From positions 99,820,001-99,884,000 of the forward strand of contig OZ231127.1 in NCBI GenBank assembly GCA_965153355.1: DNA of 64,000 nucleotides, written 5' to 3'. Positions 21,332-31,994 of the stretch are shown here, one piece after another; positions within the stretch are counted from its first letter, which is position 1; each line of letters begins with the position of its first letter. The notes under the pieces were generated by a model. That model ran no database searches and had not been told where the DNA came from. It saw nothing but the letters and a program-made list of their open reading frames with translations. This DNA is from Flaccisagitta enflata. Its lineage: Eukaryota; Chaetognatha; Sagittoidea; Aphragmophora. The position numbers and the translations under genes were made by a program.

Positions 21332-22600
21332 AATGGCGGCTGTCGCCGTGAGGAAAAAAGTTGTAAGCATTGGTCACCTTTCGGCTTTCATCAAGCTTTT
21401 ATCTTTAGTCACTGCAAAACTTTTTTTCTATTAGATCAAATCAAGAGCAATTGTATGTATTGATTGCACTGAAAATCAAACAAAAATAGGACTGAGCCAA
21501 ATGAGCTAGATGAGCTAAAATGCTCAAAATCACTCAACCAGACAACCAGCTATGCTCACTATCAAGCTTTTTTGGTATTTACATACTCTCATTAAAACAT
21601 TCATTTATCCTATTAAAAATCAGAAAAAAAACCTGAGCTAAATGAGCTGAGTGAGCTAAAATGCTTTAAAACACCCTCCAAATGAGCAGTTATGCTTCAC
21701 TGATATGCTTTTTTAGTAGTGGCCTAGGCCGAATGACCTATGCTTCACACAGGGGTTTCTCCTTCACTTTCTTCTCCTCCCCTTCTACGTCCCCAGACTC
21801 CAGGCCCATCTCAGCCTCACATTCCAAATCCCAGCCTCCCAAGACTCCCCAAACCAGCCCCGAGGCTCAAATCTCAGCCTCGAGGCTTAAATCCTAGCAC
21901 GAAGCAGGTCCCAGCCTCGAGGCTCAAATCCTGGCCTCGAGGCTCATCCCAGCCTCGAGGCTCAAATCCCAGCCTCGAGGCTTCAAATCCCAGCCTTGGA
22001 GGCAAGGCCTGAATCCCAGCCTCGAGGCTCAAATCCCAGTCCTAAGGCTCACCGTAGCCTCGGGAGTCAAATCCCAGCCTCCCAGCTCAGGAAATCCCCA
22101 GCCTCGCGAGGCACAAAACCCAGCCTCGAGCTCAAATCCCAGCCTCAAGGCCCCAATTCCAGACTCCTGAGGCTCAAATAAAAATACAGAAACACGACCC
22201 CTTCGCCGTTCTGCCCTAACCACCTCACACCCACATAAACTCACATAGGGCAACGGGTACCGCCAAGAGCAGTTATGCTCACTGATATGCTTTTTTGTAT
22301 CTGCTTTCTTAAACAAGTATCAAAATATTAATTCTTTTATCACATTTGAAATAAAAAAACAAAACTGAGCAAAATGAGCTAAATGAGCTAAAATCCTCCA
22401 AAACACCCTCACAGATAAGCAGCTATGCTCAAACATGCTCAAACAAACATAATACACCTTTATTGATCCTACTTAAAATCATAAAAAATCCAAAAAAATT
22501 CAATTTGTAATTTTCGTAAATAAATCTTTAAAAAATCATAACGCAAAAAATATTTGTCTTAGAGCATTCTGCTTGGCGCCAAATGAAAGAGAATTATTAA
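21332..22600 (+). repeat. Dispersed repeat R (copy 1), split by F1 copy g
   Basis: Starts TAATGGCGGCTGTCGCCGTG. Then come ~150-bp tandem units containing GAGCTAAATGAGCTAAAATG and GAGCAGTTATGCTCACTGA. It ends near GAGCATTCTGCTTGGCGCCA. Copies are at 47970-48300 and 48768-50030. Confidence 0.8.
21721..22263 (+). mobile_element. F1 foldback element (copy g), degraded ends
   Basis: GACCTATGCTTCACACAGGG at the left, the 20-bp minisatellite CTCGAGGCTCAAATCCCAGC, then GACCCCTTCGCC and tail CATAGGGCAACGGGTACCGC. It lies inside repeat R. Confidence 0.7.
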
Positions 22601-22957
22601 ATTTACTTACCTTATCAATTTCATTGGAGGGCCCATTCGCTCGGTGGAGATGCTCAACTTCCTCATAAGAAAATGAAAACCCTGTTTCTCTCGAATATGT
22701 CAAAAAGTCGAAGGCTGACTTCGACTTTTTTCGCGATTAAAATTTTTTTTCAAAAATTAATGTTAGTGAATAATATTTCATTATATCTCCTATTACAGTT
22801 AAAAAAAGGTTAACAAATAGATTTTGTATAAAATTTGATTTGAGTTTTGTTTCTTTAATTTAACCTATCAATGTAAAAAAATAATATAGTATTTTTTTAT
22901 GAGTTTTATTTTTTAATAATTAATATCTATACCTATTTTTATGAAATTCTTTTTGTT
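22601..22957. other. No gene seen
   Basis: AT-rich. A small inverted repeat GTCGAAG/CTTCGAC at 22705-22728. Confidence 0.3.
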
Positions 22958-23192
<235 letters not shown>

Positions 23193-23193
<1 letters not shown>

Positions 23194-23336
23194 GTTGCGG
23201 ACACGCAACTCTATAAGAGGCTTTGTCATCCCGTCTGTCGGTTGGTTGGTCGGTTGGTCCCCGTCACTCTCGCGAGTTGAAGTGGAAAACGTATTTCCGC
23301 CTCTGCCTGTCACGCTTTGATGGCTGTGTATCATTG

Positions 23337-23338
<2 letters not shown>
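23193..23338 (-). mobile_element. F2 element 3' end with variant hairpin
   Basis: Hairpin AGTTGCGGACACGCAACT (23193-23210) then CTATAAGAGG, CTGTCGGTTGGTTGGTCGG; inverse orientation. The body then meets a (CT)n tract (23339-23412). The stem differs from the usual one but still pairs. Confidence 0.65.

Positions 23339-23412
<74 letters not shown>
23339..23412. repeat. (CT)n tract
   Basis: 74 bp of pure CT. Confidence 0.95.
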
Positions 23413-23416
<4 letters not shown>

Positions 23417-23639
23417 CTCTCTTGCATAAAAGAAAACATTTTTAAACATTTTTTATTCAATATAATCAAAAAAAGCTGGATACACAAAGTAGTACTCTAG
23501 TCACTTACAGATAGAGAAGGGCAATGATGGGGAAAGGTACTGTGGCATTTAAGTTAAAGCAGTGAGCTTAAAATGCTTAAAAAACGCTAACCAAGGAAAA
23601 TGGGGACCAATTGACAGATAAAGCGAGGTAGCGTTACGT

Positions 23640-23762
23640 AAAACTAAAAAATAATAACTTCGGTTTCTGACTTCGGTAAACTTCGGTTTCGGTTTCGGTC
23701 AGTTAGTCACTGTCAACTTCGGCTTCGGTTCGGCTTCGGTTTACCTACCTTCGGTCGACCTC
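23640..23762 (-). repeat. CCGAAG-rich tail of the LINE
   Basis: About a dozen irregular CTTCGG/TTTCGG units on the plus strand. They lie immediately 3' of the LINE ORF2 stop (minus strand), so they are probably its 3' UTR or tail. Confidence 0.5.
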
Positions 23763-23768
23763 TAGTTT

Positions 23769-24692
23769 TTACTCCTCAGGAAGTTTCATTTGGTTCTTTC
23801 CATTTGACAAATCCCACAATTGCCTTATAACATACTCAGCTTTGTCTACATCACTACAATTATCCGAATAAATTTTCTGAAAATCAAATTTATGTTCAGA
23901 ATGGTAAAGATTGTTGTGTTCAAATTTCTTGCAATAGTTGATACGATGTGACTCATTGTCTAATACAAGGCATACATCACAAATTTTCCTTTTGTATTTG
24001 TAATGGAAATTGGCAGCACAGTCAAGCATTCCTGCCATGCCCATGATAATCGTTCTAGTGCCACATTTGCTTCTGTTTATGACATTCTTCATTGGTTCAC
24101 GTATATATTTTCGATTTTCTATTATGTCTTTCATAAATGTGGTCTTTGTTTTTTCTCCTTGGGAACCGTCATACCCTGCTTTGAGGCGTTCAAGGTGCAT
24201 TTGCTCAACTTTCATCCTCACAAGTCTTTTCCACTCTCCAAATGGAATTGTTTTTATTTCATCCCATGTGAAGTCGAGATCATACATATCAAGTAATTCA
24301 TTTATCTGTTTTGCCCACCAGATGTTTTCTGCTTTTTGAAGCAGAAGAGATTTTTTGCTCCAATCGTAGTCTGGTCTACTTAGCAGTGTCTTTAGATATA
24401 CTAATTGTTTTTGGTCTATCCTCTGTGATGTGAACATGCATCCGGTGGTTATCATCACAGCAAGAGTTGGTGTAGTCTGTGGAAGACCAAACACTTTTTT
24501 AAGAGACCACAATTCAATACGTTCGAGTTTCTTTCTCTGTTCTTTACCTAGAACCCATGTTTCGCTGTTTGTTAATAATGTAGAGACAATGGTGGATTCA
24601 TGGTGTCGTAGTAATGCATGGGTCTCGATTTTGTTTATAATCTCACTACCACAAGTTGACATGACTTTACGTGTGGCAATTTTTACCCTTTT
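23769..24692 (-). CDS. LINE ORF2, C-terminal part with zinc knuckle
   Basis: Continues the RT polyprotein after the F1 insertion. SETWVLGKEQRKKLERIE is the usual post-RT region of LINEs that end in an N-terminal SETW box. CDVC...HRINYC (near 23930-23975) is a CCHC-like knuckle thought to bind nucleic acid. Stop at 23769. It has no internal stops. Together with the segments at 25305-26404, 26615-27478 and 28093-28749 it forms one ancestral ORF2. Confidence 0.75.
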   Translation of the reverse strand, partial: KRVKIATRKVMSTCGSEIINKIETHALLRHHESTIVSTLLTNSETWVLGKEQRKKLERIELWSLKKVFGLPQTTPTLAVMITTGCMFTSQRIDQKQLVYLKTLLSRPDYDWSKKSLLLQKAENIWWAKQINELLDMYDLDFTWDEIKTIPFGEWKRLVRMKVEQMHLERLKAGYDGSQGEKTKTTFMKDIIENRKYIREPMKNVINRSKCGTRTIIMGMAGMLDCAANFHYKYKRKICDVCLVLDNESHRINYCKKFEHNNLYHSEHKFDFQKIYSDNCSDVDKAEYVIRQLWDLSNGKNQMKLPEE

Positions 24693-24701
24693 TTCTCTTT
24701 C

Positions 24702-25295
24702 GGCCCCAAGGGGCCGATGACCTATGCTTTCACACATATGGGAAACTTTCTCCTTCTCCTTCTTCTCCTTCTTCTCCTTCTTCTTCTTCTCCGTCCCCCC
24801 CCCCCCTGGGCCCAAATTCTAGCCTCGAGGCTCAAATCCCAGCCTCGAGGCTCAAAACCCAGCCTCGAGGCTCAAAACCCAGCCTCGAGGCTCAAATCCC
24901 AGCCTCGAAGCTCAAATCTCAGCCTTGAAGCTCAATTCCCAGCCTCAAGGCTCAAATCCCAGCCTCGAGGCTCAATTCCCAGCCTCGAGGCTCCAATCCC
25001 AGTCTTGAGGCTCAAATCCCAGCCTCGGGGCCCAAAACCTAGCCTCAAGGCTCAAATCCCAGCCTTGAAGCTCAAATCCCAGCCTTGAAGCTCAAATCCC
25101 AGCCTCGAGGCTCAAATCCCAGTCCGGAGGCCTAAATTCCAGCCTCCAGGCCCTAATCCCAGCCCTGAGGCTCAAATAAAAACAGCATAGGTCATCGGCC
25201 CCTTCGGGGCCGCTGCCCCTCTAACCACCTCTCCCACACATACACTCACATAGGGGCAACGGGTACCGCTGACCATCTAACGCTTTTGCGACTAT
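24702..25295 (+). mobile_element. F1 foldback element (copy h) with 9-bp TSD
   Basis: Begins GGCCCCAAGGGGCCGATGAC, lacking the outer GGGCAGC. Its minisatellite is AGCCTCGAGGCTCAAATCCC, about 17 units; it ends CGCTTTTGCGACTAT. It is flanked by TTCTCTTTC (24693-24701 and 25296-25304). Removing the element with one copy of the repeat would keep the LINE frame, which fixes the borders. Confidence 0.85.
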
Positions 25296-25304
25296 TTCTC
25301 TTTC

Positions 25305-26404
25305 TTCAATGTTCTTCTGATTGCTATTGTTACGCATTATTACATCTCCAAGATATTTGTAATGATCACACGAGTCAATCTCTAAATCTCCTAATTTCCA
25401 TTTCTGTTCAATATACGCAGATTTCCCGATGGGCATGACGTTGCATTTGTCAGCGCCCCATCTTAATTTATGTTTGACGGCGAATTCGTTAACTGTATGC
25501 AGAGTAAGAATTTGTTGTTGGGTTCCTTCTGCAAAACTCAACACATCATCTACCCAGATCAGGAAGAGTAATTTCAATAAGTTGTACTCCACCCCAAGAT
25601 CATCTCTTCCCTCAGATTCTTCTTGTAAGAGATCCATAAGCTTTGCAAACATGAATCCGAAATTTTTCCCTCCTTGCTTCCCTCCCAGCAGTCTTTGAAT
25701 TTCATTCGTTAAACCGTGTTTTGTTTTTACTTGACAAGTTAGATCTGTGTTAAGAATCTTTAGTAATCGCCATAGTTTCCCTTTCAGACCATGGTCCCAC
25801 AACTCAACAAGCATATCTTCTACACTTGCCCTGTCGTATGCTTTGGTCACATCATAGAATGTCACAAAAAGTTCTTTTTTGTACTTCAAAGCGTAGGCGA
25901 TGGCGCCTCTGAGAATGAAAAGGTGGTCTCTTGTTGCAGACCCTTTTTTTCCCCCACCTTGAGCTTCGGTAAGAGGCATGATTCGGAGCATCCTGTTATT
26001 TATTAATTCCTCACACACCATGGCTATGGTGCTGGAGACAGTTATTCCCCTTTGGAAGTTCATAACTTCGCGGTCCCCCTTTCCTTTATAAATAAATGTA
26101 ATTATGCCTTTGTTCCAGATTTTGGTTACCACCTCTTTTTCCCAGAAGTGCTTAATGATTGGGTATAACCATTCCAAAAAGCCTCTACCGCCTTTTTTCA
26201 ACATTTCGTTGGGAAAATCTGTGGTGGATTTAGAGTTTTTCTTGTTTTTTATCACACTTTCGAGCTCCTCTATGGATGGACATTCATTGTATTCCAAATG
26301 GTCATAATGATAGTCAACTTCATATTCTGTCATTTTTACTGTAACTACTGAGTGATGTTCATGGTCCGGCAAACTTGGGTCTGGGGTATACAAGTTTTGA
26401 CAAT
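25305..26404 (-). CDS. LINE ORF2, reverse transcriptase domain
   Basis: Reverse transcriptase of a non-LTR retrotransposon, used for target-primed insertion. Visible motifs: YKGKGDREVMNFQRGITV (finger region), motif A VTFYDVTKAYDRAS, a motif B-like GGKQGGKNFGFMFA and catalytic LIWVDDVLSF. The thumb region ends DHYKYLGDVI. Motif B is unusual (KQGG in place of PQG). The upstream 209 bp (26196-26404) are duplicated at 26615-26823. Confidence 0.8.
26196..26404. repeat. 209-bp direct duplication, copy 1
   Basis: Matches 26615-26823 with a single mismatch (TCTGGGG against TCAGGGG). The pair flanks an F2 element. Confidence 0.95.
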
Positions 26405-26614
26405 CTGAGTCAGTCTAAGTCATTTTGAGTCATTCTAAGTCATTTTAAGTCATTTTTGGTCATTAGGGTTTTTAGTCATTATAAGTCCTTTTTGGTCATT
26501 TTAAGCCATCCTAAGTCATTCTAAGTCATTCTAAGTCATTCTATCTCATTCTAAGTCATTATGAGTCATTCTAAGCCTGTAAGTCTCGCACGCGACTTAT
26601 AGGTGTTGGCCTTG
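26405..26614 (-). mobile_element. F2 element between 209-bp duplications
   Basis: TCTAAGTCATTC-type 10-bp repeats, then GTAAGTCTCGCACGCGACTT and ATAGGTGTTGGCCTTG, the inverted F2 5' end. The 3' hairpin and GACC repeats are absent at the left border. Confidence 0.75.
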
Positions 26615-26823
26615 TTTCAACATTTCGTTGGGAAAATCTGTGGTGGATTTAGAGTTTTTCTTGTTTTTTATCACACTTTCGAGCTCCTCTATGGATGGAC
26701 ATTCATTGTATTCCAAATGGTCATAATGATAGTCAACTTCATATTCTGTCATTTTTACTGTAACTACTGAGTGATGTTCATGGTCCGGCAAACTTGGGTC
26801 AGGGGTATACAAGTTTTGACAAT
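26615..26823. repeat. 209-bp direct duplication, copy 2
   Basis: See 26196-26404. Confidence 0.95.
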
Positions 26824-27478
26824 AGTTGGCAATTGTATTTTTCTGGGACTCAGGGTCGAGAATCCTCTGTCCTAAATCATCTTTAACAGCGGTCCAACTA
26901 TTTAGTGGGTCAGATTTCTGCCTCTTACATGCATCCCAAAAGCCATTTTCATGGGACATCATTTTTTCAAATTTCTTCTGAACTTTCTCTTCATCCTCTT
27001 TTACAATGAGTTGTTTTAGTTCAACTTGTTTTTGGAAATAATGGTTTAGCTTTTGACCTTTTAGAGTGAAATCTGTTTCTTTTTCAAAATCCCTTTTTGC
27101 CATCTTTTTTTCTACTCTCAATTCGCGTAATTCTCTACTTTCTTGATTCTTTGAGTTCGGATTGTATGTTGTTTTTCCTATGGTCTCAAGTGCTATTTTT
27201 TCAACCCTTTTTGTCCATATGTCATAGTTCTCGTCAAAATTGTTGTCTAGGTTGTTGATAATCTCAGAGCTTTCTGACTTGGTCATTCTTAGCTTCCTTT
27301 CAAAGTCTGCCCATAATTCATCCGGGGCTGACAGTCGCCACTTTACAACCTTTGGTAGCTTTTCTCTTTTGGAAATTTCTTCAATGTTGACTTTTAATAT
27401 TATACTGTTGTGATCTGTTGGTGCTTTTCCCATGAGGAGGAAGTTTTCATCTTCATCTATGAGCATTGATTCAATATT
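26615..27478 (-). CDS. LINE ORF2, endonuclease end and pre-RT linker
   Basis: Contains TDHNSIIL, the SDH-like last motif of APE-type endonucleases, then a long lysine/glutamate-rich helical linker and WDACKR before RT. The frame is open. It is separated from the RT part by the F2 element and duplication, and from the endonuclease core by a MITE. Confidence 0.7.
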
Positions 27479-28096
27479 GAGTCACGCCACGGGGGAGGCT
27501 TTCATAGGTCAAGAAAAATTCTCGGTCATAATGGTGAGTGGTTTGGGCCTCAGGAAGGTTCACTTTATCACTTCATACCAAATCGAAAATTTTTTTACTT
27601 CAATTTTTTTTTTAAATGCCGTAAAATGCCGTAAAAAGCCATAAAATTGGCATTTTTGACAATTTTTTGGGTCAAAAATAACTGCTAAGGTCAAAAGTTG
27701 GGCAAACAATGATTATCTGGCATTAAAACACACGCTGCGGTGGTTTTGGGCCAGGAAAACTGTCAAAAATAACATTTTTACGGCTTTTTACGGCATAAGA
27801 TGATACTGAATGATGACGGGTTGGCCTGTATTTATGCATAAATGTGTCTTAGTGCCAGATAATCATTGTTTGCCCATCTTTGGACCATAGCGGCGGTTTA
27901 GGATAAAAAAAACTGTCAAAAATGCCAATTTTACGGCTTTTTACGGCATTTTACGGCATTTAAAAAAGAATTTGAAGTAAAAAAATTTTCGATTTGGTAT
28001 GAAGTGATAAAGTGAACCTTCCTGAGGCCCAAACCACTCGCCATTATGACCGAGAATTTTTCTTGACCTATGAAAGCCTCCCCCGTGGCGTGGAGT
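27479..28096. mobile_element. Foldback MITE in LINE ORF2 (4-bp TSD)
   Basis: The element is 27483-28092. Its ends are CACGCCACGGGGGAGGCTTT and its inverse, with arms of about 170-200 bp including CCGTAAAATGCCG blocks. GAGT flanks both sides (27479-27482, 28093-28096); one GAGT would keep the LINE frame. Non-coding; superfamily unknown. Confidence 0.85.
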
Positions 28097-28749
28097 GTAA
28101 CCTCGCTACTGGACAAAACGAAATCAATGGCGGATTTTTCATTGACATTTGATCGATTTACTCGGGTGATTTTCCCCATGCATTTGTCTGATAAGTTAAG
28201 AATGTCAAGTTCACATTCATTTACGACCTCGAGTAGCATTCGTCCATTTCTGGAGATTCCTTCGTTTAGAATGTTAATTTTAGCATTGCCATCAGTGAAA
28301 ATGATTACCTCACCTTTATTTCTTTTGTCCAGAATTTCCTCACTCAGTTTGTCCATTTCCTGCCTTATTTGTTCATTTGTGTTGCTCTCCTGTTTTCCGT
28401 AATAGATGGCACAGTATATAGGTCTTTTATTGTGACGTTGAATACTGACCCAAAACATATCTAAATCATTTGATGGTTCGTGTGGGGTTACTATATGGAT
28501 AAGGTCATCTCTTACTAGCATGCCTACTCCTCCACCATTGTTTGTTTTTCCTCCTTTTCCACAGAAGGAGTAGCCATCAATTTTGAACCCAATATTACCC
28601 GAATGTTTGGTTTCAGTAAATAGGGCAATTTGCGGTTTGAGCTCACCTAAGATCTCAATTAAACATTTCTTCTTACTATTAATGCCTCTGCAATTAGCAT
28701 AAAAGAATGTCCATTCTTGTTCAGCCTTATTCCTTCTTTTCTTCCTTTT
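28093..28749 (-). CDS. LINE ORF2, APE-type endonuclease
   Basis: Nicks target DNA. Motifs in order: FFYANCRGINSKKK, LFTETKHSG (catalytic Glu), NGGGVGMLVRDD, VIIFTDGNAKIN (Asp-x-Asn) and SAIDFVLSS. It runs into the MITE at 28092. The N-terminus now merges with the F1 element at 28750, so the original start is uncertain. Confidence 0.75.
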
Positions 28750-29336
28750 GGGCAGCGGCCCCGGAGGGGCCGATGACCTATGATTCCACATAGGGCAATT
28801 TTCTCCGGTTTCCGTCCGTCCGTCCGTCCGTCCCCCCCTCCCCCAAGCCTCAAATAAAGCCTCTCAGACCCCAAATCAGGCCTTTTCAACTCCAAATCAG
28901 ACCTTTCTGACCCCAAATCAGGCTTCTCAGACCTCAAATCAGGCCTCCCAGAACCCAAATCAGACCTCCCAGACCCCAGATCAAGCTTCTCAGACCCCAA
29001 ATTAGGCCTCTCAGATCCAAATCAGGCCCCAGACCCCATGTCAGGCTTTTCAGACCCCAAATTAGACCCCTCAGACCCAAATAAGGCCTTTCAGATCCCA
29101 AATCTAGCCTCTCAGACCCCAAACCTCGCCTCTTACACCCTAAATCAGACCTTTCAGAGCCAAAATCAGGCCTCTCAGCCCTCCAAACCAGCCTCTCAAA
29201 CCGGAGAAAATTGTCCTATGTGGAATCATAGGTCATCGGCCCCTCCGGGGCCGCTGCCCCTCTCACAATCTCATTCCCACATACACTAACTTAGGGGCAT
29301 CGGGTACCGCTGACCATGTAACGCTTTTGCGACTAT
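28750..29336 (+). mobile_element. F1 foldback element (copy i)
   Basis: GGGCAGCGGCCCCGGAGGGG left end, GACCTATGATTCCACATAGG mirrored at the right. The minisatellite is CTCTCAGACCCCAAATCAGGC (21 bp). It ends TTTTGCGACTAT. It sits between LINE ORF1 and ORF2. Confidence 0.85.
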
Positions 29337-29427
29337 TCTTTTTAGGCTTTTTATTTGCATTTTGATCATGCTCATTATTCAAAGGCTAAGTAGAGATTTC
29401 GTGACTCGGACTCGCCTCTGGCATTGC

Positions 29428-30570
29428 TTATGCAGCTTTTTTAAAAAAGGAAGTCATCGTGTTCATCAGTTCTGCGGCCGGATTGTTTTGATGGCTTGTA
29501 ACTTTGGCATAACTTTGTGAGTTGGATTGCCTTGTGTCAACAATTCGCTGCGGCATGGACACGGTCCTCATGGGTCTTTTTGCAGTGACACTTTGGTCCT
29601 CATGCAGCTTGCGGATTAGATGCTTGGCAACAGTTTTAATGGCAAACTTCGTGTAGTGGATGCCGTTAAGCATTCCATCGCGAATATGGCCAGTATCCCG
29701 GTCAGCGAGTCCATGATCAATGTAAGAGATGCCGGATTCCTTTGCATATTGTTCCAATTCGCGATTAAGATTTTTTTGTTTTGGATTGTATGGGGCCTTT
29801 GCAGCTATATGAATGCGAGCATTTTTGAAAAGCTGGCTGTATTCGTGGCAGGCTTGCTTCTGTCTTTTCACGACAGTATCAACTGATGTTTTGACATCGC
29901 GGCTATCATTGAGGCCTGTCATGAACACAACATCAGTGACATTTTCTCTTTGTTTTTGTGTCCGTTCAGGCTTGTCCTTGATGGCAGACTCGAGAGTGTA
30001 AATCTTCTCAATTGAAACTTTCTTCTTGCGATGAACAAGTTCCGGCTTGAGATAATTTCTATTGGAATCACCAATTATGATAATTTCCTCTGGCTCTTCA
30101 TTCCCAGGGTTTTCAATGTCATTGCGACCCTGGTCATTGTTGACCACTGGGTTTTCACTTTGACTTGGTCCACTTCCATTGTTGGAGACTTGCTGTTCAA
30201 TACTTTCCATCTTCTCCGCCATGCCTAGCATAATCTGTTGGCATTGCAGCTGCCAATTTTGGGTTTCTTTGCGAGACAATGGTTGTTGTTGTTCAACCTT
30301 ATCGAATTTTTCAACTGCTTGGGTGAGTTTATCAATTTTCTCGTCGCTGAGCTTATCACAGCAGTTGGAGAAATGAGAAATTTTCTCGTCGACTTTTTTG
30401 AGCAGCTGGTCATTTTGCTGGTGGACTTGGCTCATCAAATCGTCCATCTTTTTTGCCATGATTGGTACAAAATCCTCTATCTTTTGTATAAGGGCTTGAG
30501 TCACGTCCTCCAACTTGGCAATTTGTTGGGCTTTGATCGCATTTGAATCTTCCAATTTGCATATTTGATT
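29428..30570 (-). CDS. LINE ORF1 with coiled coil and SGNH esterase domain
   Basis: N-terminal heptad-rich coiled coil (about residues 30-160). Then an SGNH/GDSL hydrolase-type domain: IIIIGDSNRN (Ser199, numbering from the open-frame start at 30660), FMTGLNDSRD (block III Asn251) and NGIHYTKFA (His335). ORF1 esterases are known from CR1- and L2-like LINEs, where they may act on membranes or RNP assembly. The last block reads NGIH where DxxH is usual. The upstream end is replaced by a (GA)n tract, so the element is 5'-truncated or fused. Stop at 29428. Confidence 0.75.
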   Translation of the reverse strand, partial: NQICKLEDSNAIKAQQIAKLEDVTQALIQKIEDFVPIMAKKMDDLMSQVHQQNDQLLKKVDEKISHFSNCCDKLSDEKIDKLTQAVEKFDKVEQQQPLSRKETQNWQLQCQQIMLGMAEKMESIEQQVSNNGSGPSQSENPVVNNDQGRNDIENPGNEEPEEIIIIGDSNRNYLKPELVHRKKKVSIEKIYTLESAIKDKPERTQKQRENVTDVVFMTGLNDSRDVKTSVDTVVKRQKQACHEYSQLFKNARIHIAAKAPYNPKQKNLNRELEQYAKESGISYIDHGLADRDTGHIRDGMLNGIHYTKFAIKTVAKHLIRKLHEDQSVTAKRPMRTVSMPQRIVDTRQSNSQSYAKVTSHQNNPAAELMNTMTSFFKKAA

Positions 30571-30573
30571 CTC

Positions 30574-30576
<3 letters not shown>

Positions 30577-30645
<69 letters not shown>
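30577..30645. repeat. (GA)n tract
   Basis: About 69 bp; joins LINE ORF1 to repeat D. Confidence 0.95.
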
Positions 30646-30649
<4 letters not shown>

Positions 30650-31078
30650 GCTTTAGGCATCCATCATGTCATTCATGTGACACAAGGGACTTCTAAGATA
30701 TCCTGTCGGGTGGACACGCGACTCTACACCTTGCCATGTTGGTCAGTAGGTCCATCCGTTACAGTTTTGAATTGCAGGCGGTTTCTGCATCAGTGCCTCT
30801 GCATTTCTACTGTCCCGCCATGTACATGTATCTCTCAACAACCAACATGCTTTCATGATAAATGCCGGTACTATTACTTAATTGCCCCGAAATGTTCAGA
30901 AATGCCATAAAGTTCATCTTTGGTCATCAAACCAGTTTTTATGTTGTTTAATACTGGTTCCATTTTGTAATCAACAAGTGTTCAAGAGAATGGTCAATGT
31001 GTAAGATCTTGAATCCTTTTCCTAATCTGTCGTTCTCCAATTGTCCTTTATCACTATTTCAAGTGTCTTTTGTTCAAG
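30646..31078 (+). repeat. Dispersed repeat D (copy 2)
   Basis: Matches 18585-19032 with small indels (for example, it lacks TACCTCCCTCCACCC). Confidence 0.85.
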
Positions 31079-31324
31079 GAGGGCACTTGAGGCCGAATCT
31101 TTATCTGAAAATGCTCCCAAACCACTCAAGGCAGAATTGGACTAGAGTGGTTACAATTTTTACTGCTCATTATAACTAAAGCGGTTAATCAATGAACTTC
31201 AAAAACAAAGTTTTCTTAGGTCCTGATTGATACTGTACTTGCATCACTTTTCATCTTTTTGGGCAGCAGCCCTGAAGGGGCCGATGACCTATGATTCCAC
31301 ATAAGGCAATTTTCTGCGGTTTTT

Positions 31325-31924
31325 GGGCAGCGGCCCCAAAGGGCCGATGTCCTGTAGGACACAGGGGAGAATTTCGAGACGTCCGTCCTTCCGTCCTTCC
31401 GTCCGTCCGTCCTTCCGTCCGTCCGTCCGTCCCCCCCCCTTGGCCATCGGGGGCCTCAATTTTGCTCTCTCAGGCCTGATTTTGGCCCTCTGAGCCATCA
31501 GAATAGGCTGAATAGCCCTTTCAGACCTCAATTTAGTCCATGAGAACTTAAAGCAGCTCTCCAGACCTCATATCTGCCCTCCAGACCTCAAATTAGCCCT
31601 CCATACCCCAAATCCACCCTCCAGGCCTCCCATCAGCTCTTTAGCCCTCAAATTTGTCCTCTGAGCCTCAAGCCTGCCCCTCAAACCTCAAATCTACTCT
31701 TTAGAACCTAATTCTGCCCTCCAGGCTTCAAAACCGCCTTCAATGACCTCTATCCATCTTCTCAGACCTAATATACCTCAGGACGTCTCGAAATTCCCCC
31801 CTGTGTCCTACAGGACATCGGCCCTTTGGGGCCGCTGCCCTGCTCTCTCTCCACTACTTCACTTGATCACTCCAAGCAGGGCATCGGGTACCGCTGACCA
31901 TGTGCGATCCTTGGATGACTAGTT
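31325..31924 (+). mobile_element. Inner F1 element (copy j2)
   Basis: GGGCAGCGGCCCCAAAGGGC left end with GATGTCCTGTAGGACACAGG, mirrored at 31780-31845. The interior is a decayed CTCCAGACCTCAAAT-type array; tail GGGCATCGGGTACCGC. Confidence 0.85.
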
Positions 31925-31994
31925 GTCTTAGTTGTCCTTCTGTCCATTCCCCCCCTCCTGAAGCTTCAAATCAGGCCTCAAAGACCCCAAATCA

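Noticed and set aside
21684-22299. About 33-bp direct repeats flanking F1 copy g as a long TSD
   Set aside because: Repeat R itself is built of tandem units containing this sequence, so the match is expected without any insertion event.
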